Source: Bacteroidales bacterium (lineage in GTDB: Bacteria; Bacteroidota; Bacteroidia; Bacteroidales; WCHB1-69). Taken from it: a stretch of DNA of 64,000 nucleotides. Where the stretch lies: contig JAKSMI010000003.1 of NCBI GenBank assembly GCA_024400635.1, positions 127,076 through 191,075 of the forward strand. The letters are read 5' to 3'. The translations under genes and the position numbers were made by a program. Every line of letters starts with the position of its first letter. Position 1 is the first letter of the stretch. Under the pieces are notes generated by a model. That model saw only the letters and a list, made by a program, of their open reading frames with translations. It was not told the origin of the DNA and did not search any database. Below, piece after piece: positions 45,090 to 53,623 of this stretch.

Positions 45090-46100
45090 ATGAAAAAGCT
45101 GGCAATTGTCATTTTGAATTGGAACGGGAAGCGTTTTTTAGAGCGTTTTTTGCCGACACTCTTAGAGAATTGTCCTGATTATGCTGAAGTTGACATTATT
45201 GACAATGCTTCAACGGATGATTCGTTGGCATTTCTGGCATCGGCCTATCCTCAATTACGCGTCATCGTCAATGATGAGAATTACGGTTTTGCCAAGGGAT
45301 ATAATGTCGGTTTGCGCCAGATTGAAGCCGAGTACTATTGTCTGCTGAATTCCGACATCGAAGTGACGCCGCACTGGACAGACCCCATAATGGCTCAAAT
45401 GGACGCCGACACACAGATTGCCGCTGTACAGCCCAAGCTGATAGCCTTCCACGACCGCAAGAGTTTCGAGTATGCCGGTGCCGCTGGCGGATTCATCGAC
45501 AAGTACGGTTATCCTTTCTGCCGTGGTCGTTTTTTCGATGTTTTGGAAGAAGACAAAGGCCAGTACGATAGTGCCATACAGATTTTCTGGGCATCGGGGG
45601 CCGCCTTGTTTGTCCGCAGCGAAATCTACCACCAATTGGGCGGCCTCGACGATGATTTCTTCGCACACATGGAAGAAATCGACTTCTGCTGGCGCATCAA
45701 CAATGCGGGTTACAAAATCATGTTCAACCCTGATTCGACGGTTTACCATATCGGTGGTGGCACGCTGCCCAAAGAAAACTCGTTCAAGACGTTCCTCAAC
45801 TACCGCAACGACTTGTTCCTACTGCTCAAGAACCTGCCAAGCCATCGTTTGTGCATTACTTTCATCATTCGCTTCTTTTTAGACATTTTAGCGGCTTTTG
45901 TTTTCCTGCTACAAGGTCACCGCAAGGATTTCGTGGCGGTTTTCAAAGCAATGAATGCCTTCCGCAAAGGCTTCCGAAAGATGAAGAAAAAACGCCAAAC
46001 CATCTCGGAACAAGCCTTCAAGATGACCTATCCTCACTCCATCGTCTTTGCCCGTTTTATCAAGCGTAAAAAATATTTTGACGGAAAAAAGTTATCCTAA
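45090..46100 (+). CDS. Glycosyltransferase family 2 protein
   Basis: A 336-residue GT-A enzyme: IVILNWNGKRFLERFLP at the N-terminus, DNASTDDS at about 39-46, CLLNSDIEV carrying the metal-binding acid, a FFAHMEEIDFCWR loop (the catalytic ED-type motif) and a C-terminal amphipathic/hydrophobic helix before a basic tail. This form resembles rhamnosyl- or related transferases of cell-surface polysaccharide synthesis. The next two genes (membrane reductase, WlbA-like oxidoreductase) follow closely on the same strand. Sugar donor and acceptor are not deducible. Confidence 0.85.
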   Translation: MKKLAIVILNWNGKRFLERFLPTLLENCPDYAEVDIIDNASTDDSLAFLASAYPQLRVIVNDENYGFAKGYNVGLRQIEAEYYCLLNSDIEVTPHWTDPIMAQMDADTQIAAVQPKLIAFHDRKSFEYAGAAGGFIDKYGYPFCRGRFFDVLEEDKGQYDSAIQIFWASGAALFVRSEIYHQLGGLDDDFFAHMEEIDFCWRINNAGYKIMFNPDSTVYHIGGGTLPKENSFKTFLNYRNDLFLLLKNLPSHRLCITFIIRFFLDILAAFVFLLQGHRKDFVAVFKAMNAFRKGFRKMKKKRQTISEQAFKMTYPHSIVFARFIKRKKYFDGKKLS

Positions 46101-46112
46101 AATCTTTGCCCC

Positions 46113-46898
46113 ATGGAAATTTTCAGGATTTTTTATACCTATTTGTTATGGATTATGACCATACTGGGGGTCATTGTATTCATCATGTTGCAGTTTGTAA
46201 CACCAGCCTACGGTATGACCTACAACAATCGTTGGGGTGTATCCATCCGTAGCAACAAAGCCTGGCTCATTATGGAAGCCCCCGTATTCATCGCGATGCT
46301 CATCATGTTCATCGTCTCGATGTTTTACGGACACGGTTTCAACTGGGTAAGCTTTACAATGTTCATTTTCTTTGAATTACACTATCTGCAGCGATCTTTC
46401 ATTTTTCCGTCACTGATGCGCGGCACCAGCATGATGCCCATTTCGATTATGATTACCGGCATCGTATTCAATACTTTCAATGCCTTGATGCAAGGTGGCT
46501 GGCTGTTCTACCTTTCACCCGATGACTACTACCCTATCAGCTGGCTCTGGTCGCCACAATTCATCATCGGCACCATCATTTTCTTCCTGGGGATGACCAT
46601 CAACATGCACGCCGACCGCATCATCAGGAAACTAAGAAAAGACAAAAACGACAACAACTATTACATTCCATACGGATGGCCATTCAAGAAAGTGAGTTCC
46701 GCCAACTATTTCGGTGAGATTCTCGAATGGATTGGCTTCGCCATCCTGTGCTGGTCAGTGGCAGGTCTGGTATTCGTCATCTGGAGTTTTGCCAACATCG
46801 TTCCGCGCTCCAAGGCCGTTTATGAACGTTACACGCAGTTCTTCGGTGAAGAATTCACCAAGCTGAACCGCTACAAGATTTTTCCGTACATCTACTAA
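46113..46898 (+). CDS. Steroid 5-alpha-reductase-like membrane protein
   Basis: A 261-residue inner-membrane protein with about six helices and the C-terminal domain of the 3-oxo-5-alpha-steroid 4-dehydrogenase family: MTINMHADRIIRKLR, then IPYGWPFKKVSSANYFGEILEW, where the family binds NADPH, and WIGFAILCWS. Bacteria with this family use it on steroids, isoprenoids or fatty lipids. No steroid pathway is apparent, so the substrate is unknown. It starts 12 bp after the glycosyltransferase and ends 18 bp before the oxidoreductase, suggesting one operon. Confidence 0.8.
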   Translation: MEIFRIFYTYLLWIMTILGVIVFIMLQFVTPAYGMTYNNRWGVSIRSNKAWLIMEAPVFIAMLIMFIVSMFYGHGFNWVSFTMFIFFELHYLQRSFIFPSLMRGTSMMPISIMITGIVFNTFNALMQGGWLFYLSPDDYYPISWLWSPQFIIGTIIFFLGMTINMHADRIIRKLRKDKNDNNYYIPYGWPFKKVSSANYFGEILEWIGFAILCWSVAGLVFVIWSFANIVPRSKAVYERYTQFFGEEFTKLNRYKIFPYIY

Positions 46899-46916
46899 CA
46901 TCTCCATCCTGTTTTA

Positions 46917-47894
46917 ATGAAGAATTTCGCCTTATTCGGACTTGCCGGCTACGTTGCCCCACGCCACCTAAAAGCCATAAAAGATACTGGAAATCAGCTT
47001 ATTGCAGCATACGACCGCAGCGACAGCGTAGGCATCATTGACCAGTATTTTCCCAATGCCAGTTTTTTCACCGAGCAGGAAGTCTTTGACCGCCACTGTT
47101 CAAAGCTGCGAGGCACGAAGCAACAAATCGACTGGCTTTCGATTTGCACGCCCAACTACATGCACGACGCCCACATCCGCTACGGACTCCGTCTGGGCGC
47201 TGATGTCATCTGCGAGAAGCCGTTGGTTTTGAACCCTTGGAACCTCGACACACTCGAAGACGCCCAGCAAAGCACTGGCAAAAAAGTGTTTACGATATTG
47301 CAATTGCGCCTGCATCCTTCTATTATCGCATTGAAAAAAAAGGTGGATGAAGGTCCGAAAGACAAGATTTACAATATCGACCTGACCTATATTACCAGCC
47401 GCGGACAGTGGTACTATGCCAGCTGGAAAGGCAACGAACAGAAGAGCGGCGGCATTGCCACAAACATCGGCATTCATTTGTATGATATGTTGATTTACAT
47501 TTTCGGCGACGTGAAGAGCAATGTGGTACACGTCAAAAGCCACGACCGCGTAGCAGGTTTTCTGGAATTGGAACGTGCCCATGTTCGCTATTTTCTGAGC
47601 ATCAATGCAGAGCATTTACCCAACGAAATCAAAGAGAAAGGCCAAATGACTTACCGCTCCATTTTAGTTGAAAATCAAGAGTTTGAGTTCAGCAATGGCT
47701 TTACAGACTTACATACCGAGAGTTACCGACAGATTTTGTCGGGTCACGGCTTTGGCATTGCCGAATCGCGGAAAAGCATCACATTGGTTCACGATATCCG
47801 CAATGCCGAGACAGTAGGATTGCAAGGCGATTTCCATCCAATGGCAAAATTTCCCATCACGACACACCCTTTTTTCAGGGCTGAAAATTTGTAG
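46917..47894 (+). CDS. Gfo/Idh/MocA family oxidoreductase (WlbA-like)
   Basis: A 325-residue NAD(P)-dependent sugar dehydrogenase. The N-terminal Rossmann domain starts FALFGLAGYVAPRHLKAIK; the catalytic Lys is in CEKPLVLNPWN and the substrate side has GGIATNIGIHLYDML. These features match WlbA/WbpB, which oxidises UDP-N-acetylglucosaminuronate on the way to 2,3-diacetamido-mannuronate in lipopolysaccharide. Its partners are not present in the window. Third gene of a likely cell-surface operon. Confidence 0.82.
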   Translation: MKNFALFGLAGYVAPRHLKAIKDTGNQLIAAYDRSDSVGIIDQYFPNASFFTEQEVFDRHCSKLRGTKQQIDWLSICTPNYMHDAHIRYGLRLGADVICEKPLVLNPWNLDTLEDAQQSTGKKVFTILQLRLHPSIIALKKKVDEGPKDKIYNIDLTYITSRGQWYYASWKGNEQKSGGIATNIGIHLYDMLIYIFGDVKSNVVHVKSHDRVAGFLELERAHVRYFLSINAEHLPNEIKEKGQMTYRSILVENQEFEFSNGFTDLHTESYRQILSGHGFGIAESRKSITLVHDIRNAETVGLQGDFHPMAKFPITTHPFFRAENL

Positions 47895-48038
47895 AGACGC
47901 AACATGCTTCTGCAGTTGAAACGACAAAAAAACGACTTTGCAAGAATGGTGCACCTCATCACTACAAATAATTGAATTTGCCTGTCCCCAAGGCGCATTT
48001 ATCCTTGAATTCATCTAAAATACATTAAAAATACGATT
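47895..48038. other. Short intergenic region
   Basis: Contains a GTAGAGACGCAACATG motif (half of a frequent Bacteroidota interspersed palindrome) immediately after the stop codon. No promoter box or terminator was recognised. Confidence 0.3.
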
Positions 48039-49214
48039 ATGTCATCACTATTGTCTTTTAATATTCCATCCTCCGCACGCGTTTTGTTTGGCGCCGGGCG
48101 GCTTAACGACCTTCACACTCTTCCTATGCCTGGACAAAAGGCACTTGTCGTGATTAGCCAAGGTAAATCTACGCGGGCCAATGGCTATCTTGACCGCTTG
48201 GAAAACGAGCTTAGGCAATGGGGTTGTGCCTATGTGGTTTTTGACCGAATTCAGGCCAATCCGTTGAAAGAAACCGTGGAGGAGGGCGCCGAACTGGCTA
48301 AAAACGAGCACTGCGACTTCATCATCGCCTTAGGAGGCGGCAGCGTGATGGATTCGGCCAAGGTGATGGCGATGAAGGCGACCAACGAAGGCGACCTTTG
48401 GGATTACGTGATGAGCGGAACGGGCAAAAGAAAGACTCCGACTCACGAGCCGCTGCCTTGGATTGCGATTCCAACCACGGCCGGAACGGGTTCCGAAGTC
48501 GATGCCGGCGGCGTAATCACCAACCTCCAAACCAAGGAGAAGTTGGGCATTTTTTCAACTTTCGCGACCTATGCCATCATTGACCCGGAATTGCAAACCA
48601 CGGTGTCTCAGGCATATACGGTTTACCAGGGTTTTGACGCGCTCTTTCAATTGTTGGAGGGCTGTTTGTGCCGGTCTGCCAACCTGTACAGCGATATGTT
48701 GCAGGAGACGGGTATTCGCCACATCGTGAAAAACCTGCCGATAGTCTATCAAGATGGTAAAAATGTGGAGGCGCGGGCAAAAATGGCCTTTGCCACGATG
48801 CTTTCGGGCTATTCTATGGTAATCAGCACCTGCACTGCGGAACACAGCATTGAGCACGCGTTGAGCGCGTACCACGAAAGTCTGCCGCACGGGGCCGGAC
48901 TCATTATGATCAGCAAGGCCTATTATAACGCCATTTTACGGCAGCACGTGGCCGACGACCGCTTGGTTCGGATGGCCCAATATATGGGGAAGGAAGATGC
49001 GACTCGTCCCGAGGATTTTATCGGCGCGCTTGACGATTTGCAAAAACTCTGCGGTGTCGATAATTTGAAAATGAGTGATTACGGCATCGTCCCCGAGGAA
49101 TTTGACGAGATGGCCAGCAATGCGATGACCGTTATGGCCCGTCTTTACACGCAGGACCTCCAGCCCCTCACGCACGAGGAAATCGTGAGAATTCTAAGGG
49201 ATTCGTATAGGTAG
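48039..49214 (+). CDS. Iron-type alcohol dehydrogenase with an altered metal site
   Basis: A 391-residue group III alcohol dehydrogenase. The NAD(P) loop is ALGGGSVMDSAK (98-109) and TTAGTGSE lies at 146-153. In this family the metal is held by an Asp, and three His. Here Asp200 is kept (GFDALFQLLEG), but the His four residues later is Gln204; His269 (TAEHS) and His284 (LPHG) are present. The protein may bind metal weakly or use a different ion. The gene ends 180 bp before hsdM and is not related to the restriction genes. Confidence 0.88.
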   Translation: MSSLLSFNIPSSARVLFGAGRLNDLHTLPMPGQKALVVISQGKSTRANGYLDRLENELRQWGCAYVVFDRIQANPLKETVEEGAELAKNEHCDFIIALGGGSVMDSAKVMAMKATNEGDLWDYVMSGTGKRKTPTHEPLPWIAIPTTAGTGSEVDAGGVITNLQTKEKLGIFSTFATYAIIDPELQTTVSQAYTVYQGFDALFQLLEGCLCRSANLYSDMLQETGIRHIVKNLPIVYQDGKNVEARAKMAFATMLSGYSMVISTCTAEHSIEHALSAYHESLPHGAGLIMISKAYYNAILRQHVADDRLVRMAQYMGKEDATRPEDFIGALDDLQKLCGVDNLKMSDYGIVPEEFDEMASNAMTVMARLYTQDLQPLTHEEIVRILRDSYR

Positions 49215-49303
49215 TCCTCCTTTCCGTTGCCGTTTTTATCTAAAATTTGATGGTGACGGGATAAGTGAAATTCTGTTTGTTTTCTGCTTTTTTCTGTGTA
49301 AAA

Positions 49304-49337
49304 TTTGTAAAATATTAGCGAGAAATTGTTATTTTTG
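49304..49337 (+). promoter_or_regulatory. Promoter for hsdM (TTTG-N22-TATTTTTG)
   Basis: TTTG at 49304-49307 and TATTTTTG at 49330-49337, spaced 22 bp, form a good Bacteroidota promoter. Transcription would begin a few bases before the inverted repeat at 49342. Confidence 0.65.
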
Positions 49338-49341
49338 CAAA

Positions 49342-49368
49342 TGTGCATTTTTTATAAAAAAATGCACA
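49342..49368. promoter_or_regulatory. Perfect 12-bp inverted repeat in the hsdM leader
   Basis: TGTGCATTTTTT (49342-49353), ATA, then AAAAAATGCACA (49357-49368), all complementary. It lies between the -7 box (ends 49337) and the hsdM ATG (49395). The symmetry fits a dimeric repressor operator at the transcription start; in RNA it would form a 12-bp stem at the very 5' end. No R-M controller (C protein) gene is next to it. Confidence 0.6.
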
Positions 49369-49394
49369 AATCTATATGCTAAATACACAATTTT

Positions 49395-51965
49395 ATGCCC
49401 TTAAAATCAAAGATATCCCTTGCCCGACTCGAGTCTTTCCTCAAAGCACAATGCGACCGTCTGCGTACCAGTATGGACGCCGCTGAATACAAGAACTACA
49501 TCATTGCGCTGCTCTTCCTCAAACGCATCAACGACCAGTTCGAGATTGACCGCGAAGCCCTCAAGGACGAACTCAAACGCCAATACCCAAATGCTGCTGA
49601 CAGCGACATCGAGGAGGAACTCGACGTGCCCGAAAAATACAACTGCTTCGTGCCCGAAAAGGCACGTTGGCACTTTGTACTCAACCCCACCGACGACAAC
49701 GGTGAGGAAGTCAGCTTGGGCGACGCGGTGACCACCGCGCTCAAGGAGGTGGAAATCGCCAACAGCGCACTCCTCTCCGGCGTGCTCAGCAAAACCAGGT
49801 TCAACGAACTCAACACCAAGAGCGAACGCGTGCTCGACGAGGAGACCATCCGCGACATCCTGCGCGATTTCGACAAATTCCCGAAACTGCAGGACGCCAA
49901 CTTCGAATTTCCCGACCTGTTGGGTGCCGCCTACGAATACCTCATCAAGTTCTTCGCCGAAAGCGCCGGCAAGAAGGCGGGCGAGTTTTACACGCCTTCG
50001 GAGGTCGTCTATCTGATGGGCCAAATTTTGCAGCCGCAGGAAACCGACGAAATCTGCGACCCCACCGTCGGCTCGGGCGGTCTGCTCATTACGATGCACA
50101 ACTACGTGGAAAACCGCTACGGCAGCGCCGCCAGACTCACCCTGCACGGGCAAGAGAAGTTTGACAGTCCCTACCAGATGTGCAAGATGAACATGATCTT
50201 CCACAACATCCGCAACGCCCGCATCGAGCAGGGCGACACGCTCACTACGCCCAAATTGGTGACCGGCGGCACGCTCAACCAATACGACATCGTGGTGGCC
50301 AACCCGCCCTTCTCGCAGAACTACACCACCGCCAATATGCAATTCAAGGAGCGTTTCCACAACTGGATGAGCAAGAAGAAACAGGCCGACTTTATGTTTG
50401 TGCAGCACATGATTGCCGTGCTGAAGAACAACGGCCGTATGGCGGTCGTGATGCCCCACGGCGTACTCTTCCGCGGCGGCGAGGAACAGAAGATGCGCGA
50501 ACGCCTCATCAACGGCGATGCCACCCAACCCGCCTGCATTCTCGAATGCGTCATCGGGTTGCCACAGGGACTTTTCTACGGCACCGGGATTCCCGCTTCA
50601 TTGTTGATCATCAACAAGAAAGACGCAAGCCGGCGCAAAGGTGTCTTTTTCATCAACGCCGACCGCGAATACAAGGAGGGCAAGAACCAGAACGCCCTGC
50701 GCCCCGAAGACATCGAAAAGATAAGCACCGTATATCACGAAAAGATAGAAATTGACGGTTACAGCCGTTTAGTCACCCGCGAGGAACTGGCAGCGGAGGA
50801 CTACAACTGCAACATCCGCCGCTACGTAGATAACTCCGAGGCGCCGACTCCGCAGGACGTGCGCGCCCACATCAACGGCGGCATCCCGCAAAGCGAAATC
50901 GACGAACTGAAAGCGAAGTTCGACTGCTACAAGGGGTTGCAAACGGAATTATTTACTAATGCTGAAAACGGGTATGCCAACTTTGCAGCATCGGTAACCG
51001 AAAAAGCATCCATAAAAACAATTATTGCCGAAAGCAAAGGAAAGAAGGAGGTTGTTGAAAACTATGCAAAGGCAATAGATGCGTTCTGGAAGAAATCGGA
51101 AGCCGATTTGGATTCATTGCATAATGGCAATATTTTCAATTTTAACAAGACGTTGACCGATACATTTGTTTCGGAGCTTACCAAACTCTCGGTTCTTGAT
51201 GCAAACCAGGTGCGCGGCTCGTTCGCACATTATGCAGACACCTTGCGCGGCGACTTCCGTAGCGTGCAATCCAGCGGCTGGACCGCGGAGCTGATTCCTG
51301 ACGACGAGCTGATTGCCAACGAGTTTCCTGAAGTGTTGGCAGACCTTCGCCGTTTCGAGAGCCGCCGCGACGAGCTGGAGGCCAAGTTTGTGGAGATTGC
51401 CGAGATGGAACCCGAAGAGTGGGACGCCTCGCAGTACGAAGTGATGCCGAAGTCTGCCATTGCGGAGGTGAAGGCCGAGCTGAAGGAACTGCGTGCGCAG
51501 AAGCGCGAGTTGGGCAAGGAGCAGAAAGCGTTAGAGAAGCGCCGCAAGGCTGGTGCCGTGGTGGATGCCGAAATGCGCCGGTGCATTGCCGCTTTGGGCA
51601 CCGTGGATGCGCAGATTGCCGACAAGGAGGCGGGCATTGCCAAGCACATGGCGTTGGAAGAGGAGCTGAAAGACTGCCGCAAGAAAATCCGCGAGATTGA
51701 GCAGAGCAAGGAGCAACTGGCCGACAAGGCGCGCGAGCAGATTTCCGACAACGACGCCCGCCGGCTGATTACCGCCCGCTGGCTGCACACCCTGCACGAA
51801 ACCATAGCAGTATATTTAGAAACTCACGCCCGCAAGTTGCAGCAGGACGTTGAGTTGCTGTACGACAAATACACCGTAACGCTCACCGCCCTGATTGCCG
51901 AACGCCAGCGCGCCACCGAGCAATTGGACGCTTATCTGAAGGAACTGGGATACACATTTAAATAA
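49395..51965 (+). CDS. hsdM: Type I restriction-modification system methyltransferase subunit
   Basis: The 856-residue N6-adenine methyltransferase subunit of a Type I R-M system. After the HsdM N-terminal helical domain (about 10-140) come SAM motif I DPTVGSGGLL (Asp222-) and catalytic NPPF (303-306). The segment from about 500 to the end is an unusually long, highly charged coiled-coil C-terminus (for example LRAQKRELGKEQKALEKRRKA), making the subunit much longer than the roughly 500-residue classical form. Codon use is GC-rich compared with the chromosome, except for a more AT-rich patch near 50940-51190. It is followed 8 bp later by hsdS. Methylation is directed by HsdS. Confidence 0.95.
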   Translation: MPLKSKISLARLESFLKAQCDRLRTSMDAAEYKNYIIALLFLKRINDQFEIDREALKDELKRQYPNAADSDIEEELDVPEKYNCFVPEKARWHFVLNPTDDNGEEVSLGDAVTTALKEVEIANSALLSGVLSKTRFNELNTKSERVLDEETIRDILRDFDKFPKLQDANFEFPDLLGAAYEYLIKFFAESAGKKAGEFYTPSEVVYLMGQILQPQETDEICDPTVGSGGLLITMHNYVENRYGSAARLTLHGQEKFDSPYQMCKMNMIFHNIRNARIEQGDTLTTPKLVTGGTLNQYDIVVANPPFSQNYTTANMQFKERFHNWMSKKKQADFMFVQHMIAVLKNNGRMAVVMPHGVLFRGGEEQKMRERLINGDATQPACILECVIGLPQGLFYGTGIPASLLIINKKDASRRKGVFFINADREYKEGKNQNALRPEDIEKISTVYHEKIEIDGYSRLVTREELAAEDYNCNIRRYVDNSEAPTPQDVRAHINGGIPQSEIDELKAKFDCYKGLQTELFTNAENGYANFAASVTEKASIKTIIAESKGKKEVVENYAKAIDAFWKKSEADLDSLHNGNIFNFNKTLTDTFVSELTKLSVLDANQVRGSFAHYADTLRGDFRSVQSSGWTAELIPDDELIANEFPEVLADLRRFESRRDELEAKFVEIAEMEPEEWDASQYEVMPKSAIAEVKAELKELRAQKRELGKEQKALEKRRKAGAVVDAEMRRCIAALGTVDAQIADKEAGIAKHMALEEELKDCRKKIREIEQSKEQLADKAREQISDNDARRLITARWLHTLHETIAVYLETHARKLQQDVELLYDKYTVTLTALIAERQRATEQLDAYLKELGYTFK

Positions 51966-51973
51966 GCAGCACA

Positions 51974-53011
51974 ATGACGAAATGGGTTACTAAAAAGTTG
52001 GGAGAAGGCTTAGTGAAAAGCATTTGTACTGGCAAGCTAGATGCCAATGCAATGGTTGAAGGCGGTGCATATAGATTTTATACTTGTGCTAAAAATTATT
52101 CATTCATTGATGAATATGCTTTTGATGATGAAGCATTATTGATTTCTGGCAATGGTGAATATGTTGGCTACGTACATTATTACAAAGGAAAATTCAATGC
52201 TTATCAAAGAACATATGTTTTGCGAAATTTCTCCATTGACATACATTTTCTTCAATGCTACCTCAATTACTTTTTAAGAGATAGAATAAAGAAAGAAATG
52301 AATGCTGGCAGCATACCATTTATTAAAATGGGTACATTAACTGAAATGCCTATCACTTATCCCGAATCCCTCGCGGAGCAGCGTCGCATAGCGGGGATAT
52401 TGAGCAGTGCAGACGGGGCAATAGCGGCATCGGAGGCGCTGATAGCGAAGTACCGCAACATCAAGCGCGGCCTCCTCGCCACCCTGCTGCAACCCAAAGA
52501 GGGGTGGAAGAAGGTGAAGCTGGGGGAATGCTTGACTATCGGCAACGGACAAGATTACAAGCATTTGCATAAAGGTGATATTCCAGTTTACGGAACTGGT
52601 GGTGTGATGACTTACGTTGATGATTATCTTTACGAAGGTGAAACTGTTTGCATTGGGAGAAAAGGAACAATTAACAAACCGATTTTTCATTGTGGCAAAA
52701 TCTGGACGGTTGACACGTTGTTTTACACCCACTCATATGTCAATGTATTGCCATTATTTATGTACTATGCTTTTTGTTGTATTGATTGGTTGAGATACAA
52801 CGAAGCTACTGGTGTTCCTTCGCTTTCTAAAGAAACAATATACAAAATAGAAATCAATATTCCCTCAGACCTTGCCGAGCAGCGTCGCATTGCGGAGATA
52901 TTGTCGAGTGTGGATGCGAAGATTGCGGCGGAGGAGAAGGTGGTGGAGAAATACAAGGGCGTGAAGAAGGGGCTGATGGAGGAGATGATGAAAGAAAATA
53001 ATTGTTTGTAA
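51974..53011 (+). CDS. hsdS: Type I restriction-modification system specificity subunit
   Basis: A 345-residue DNA-recognition subunit with two target-recognition domains (about 1-135 and 178-300). Each is followed by a conserved helix: LAEQRRIAGILSSADGAI (about 136-152) and LAEQRRIAEILSSVDAKI (about 302-319). The two conserved regions are near-identical in DNA (52373-52409 and 52874-52910), while the recognition domains are AT-rich and unrelated to each other. This is the mosaic pattern expected from domain exchange. The final KKGLMEEMMK is repeated outside the gene at 53507-53612. It defines the sequence specificity of both methylation and cleavage. Confidence 0.93.
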   Translation: MTKWVTKKLGEGLVKSICTGKLDANAMVEGGAYRFYTCAKNYSFIDEYAFDDEALLISGNGEYVGYVHYYKGKFNAYQRTYVLRNFSIDIHFLQCYLNYFLRDRIKKEMNAGSIPFIKMGTLTEMPITYPESLAEQRRIAGILSSADGAIAASEALIAKYRNIKRGLLATLLQPKEGWKKVKLGECLTIGNGQDYKHLHKGDIPVYGTGGVMTYVDDYLYEGETVCIGRKGTINKPIFHCGKIWTVDTLFYTHSYVNVLPLFMYYAFCCIDWLRYNEATGVPSLSKETIYKIEINIPSDLAEQRRIAEILSSVDAKIAAEEKVVEKYKGVKKGLMEEMMKENNCL

Positions 53012-53045
53012 ATAATTAGAATACAACTTTTAAAGTTATTAGGTT

Positions 53046-53474
53046 ATGGATATGAGCATTCAAACAGCATTAATAGCGGCAGGTTCCGCTTTTCTTGGCG
53101 CATTAGTACCAAGTGTATTTTCATATTTAGGGAAACGACAAGAGTTTAAAAATGCAAAGAAAGTTAGGCTTAATGAAATAAAAATTCAAGTCTACGAAGA
53201 ATATTTCAACACTCTACAAAATATGGTTCAGAATTCTAATCCTGATAATTTCAGTGCTCTACAGTCCAGCACTATAAAAATTTTGATGTTTGCTGACAAA
53301 GGTTTAGCGAACATCGTCAATGATTATATCCGTCGTTTGGTACAATCAACAACTACCACACCACTCACAAAAGAGCAACATATGGATTATCAAACAAAAA
53401 TCATAAATGAGATACGTAAAGAATTAGGATATACGAGTAGTGATTTAGAAAAAATTGAAATAGTTAGGTGCTAA
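53046..53474 (+). CDS. Small membrane-anchored protein, unknown (R-M accessory gene A)
   Basis: A 142-residue protein with one N-terminal hydrophobic helix (about 5-28, ALIAAGSAFLGALVPSVFSY) followed by a basic patch KRQEFKNAKKVR and a charged helical soluble part containing EIKIQVYEEYFNTLQN. No recognised domain. It is AT-rich and lies between hsdS and a second copy of the hsdS tail, so it was probably captured together with that tail. A single-pass anchor with a cytosolic helical domain is common among defence effectors, but the function is not known. Confidence 0.6.
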   Translation: MDMSIQTALIAAGSAFLGALVPSVFSYLGKRQEFKNAKKVRLNEIKIQVYEEYFNTLQNMVQNSNPDNFSALQSSTIKILMFADKGLANIVNDYIRRLVQSTTTTPLTKEQHMDYQTKIINEIRKELGYTSSDLEKIEIVRC

Positions 53475-53506
53475 CATAAGCACAGAACAAATCTTTATCG
53501 TCAAAC

Positions 53507-53612
53507 TCTAAATTCTATTTCGAAGATTGCCGCCGAGGAGAAGGTGGTGGAGAAATACAAAGGCGTGAAGAAAGGGCTGATGGAAGAGATGATGAATAAA
53601 AAGAATCTATAA
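53507..53612 (+). pseudogene. Copy of the hsdS 3' end
   Basis: An open stretch ending in TAA that encodes KIAAEEKVVEKYKGVKKG followed by LMEEMM, identical in protein to the last part of the hsdS above. Aligned to 52917-52992 over 76 bp it has 5 differences, all at third codon positions. There is no start codon or recognition domain. It must derive from a different hsdS allele, not from a recent local copy, and marks the right end of accessory gene A. Confidence 0.8.
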
Positions 53613-53623
53613 AAAATATAATT

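Noticed and set aside
49407..50528. Leftward 373-codon open frame opposite hsdM
   Set aside because: Antisense shadow of hsdM with biased Val/Glu/Ala composition and no recognisable motif.
51974..53612. Invertible hsdS (shufflon-type) system
   Set aside because: The extra hsdS tail is in direct, not inverted, orientation and no site-specific recombinase gene is present.
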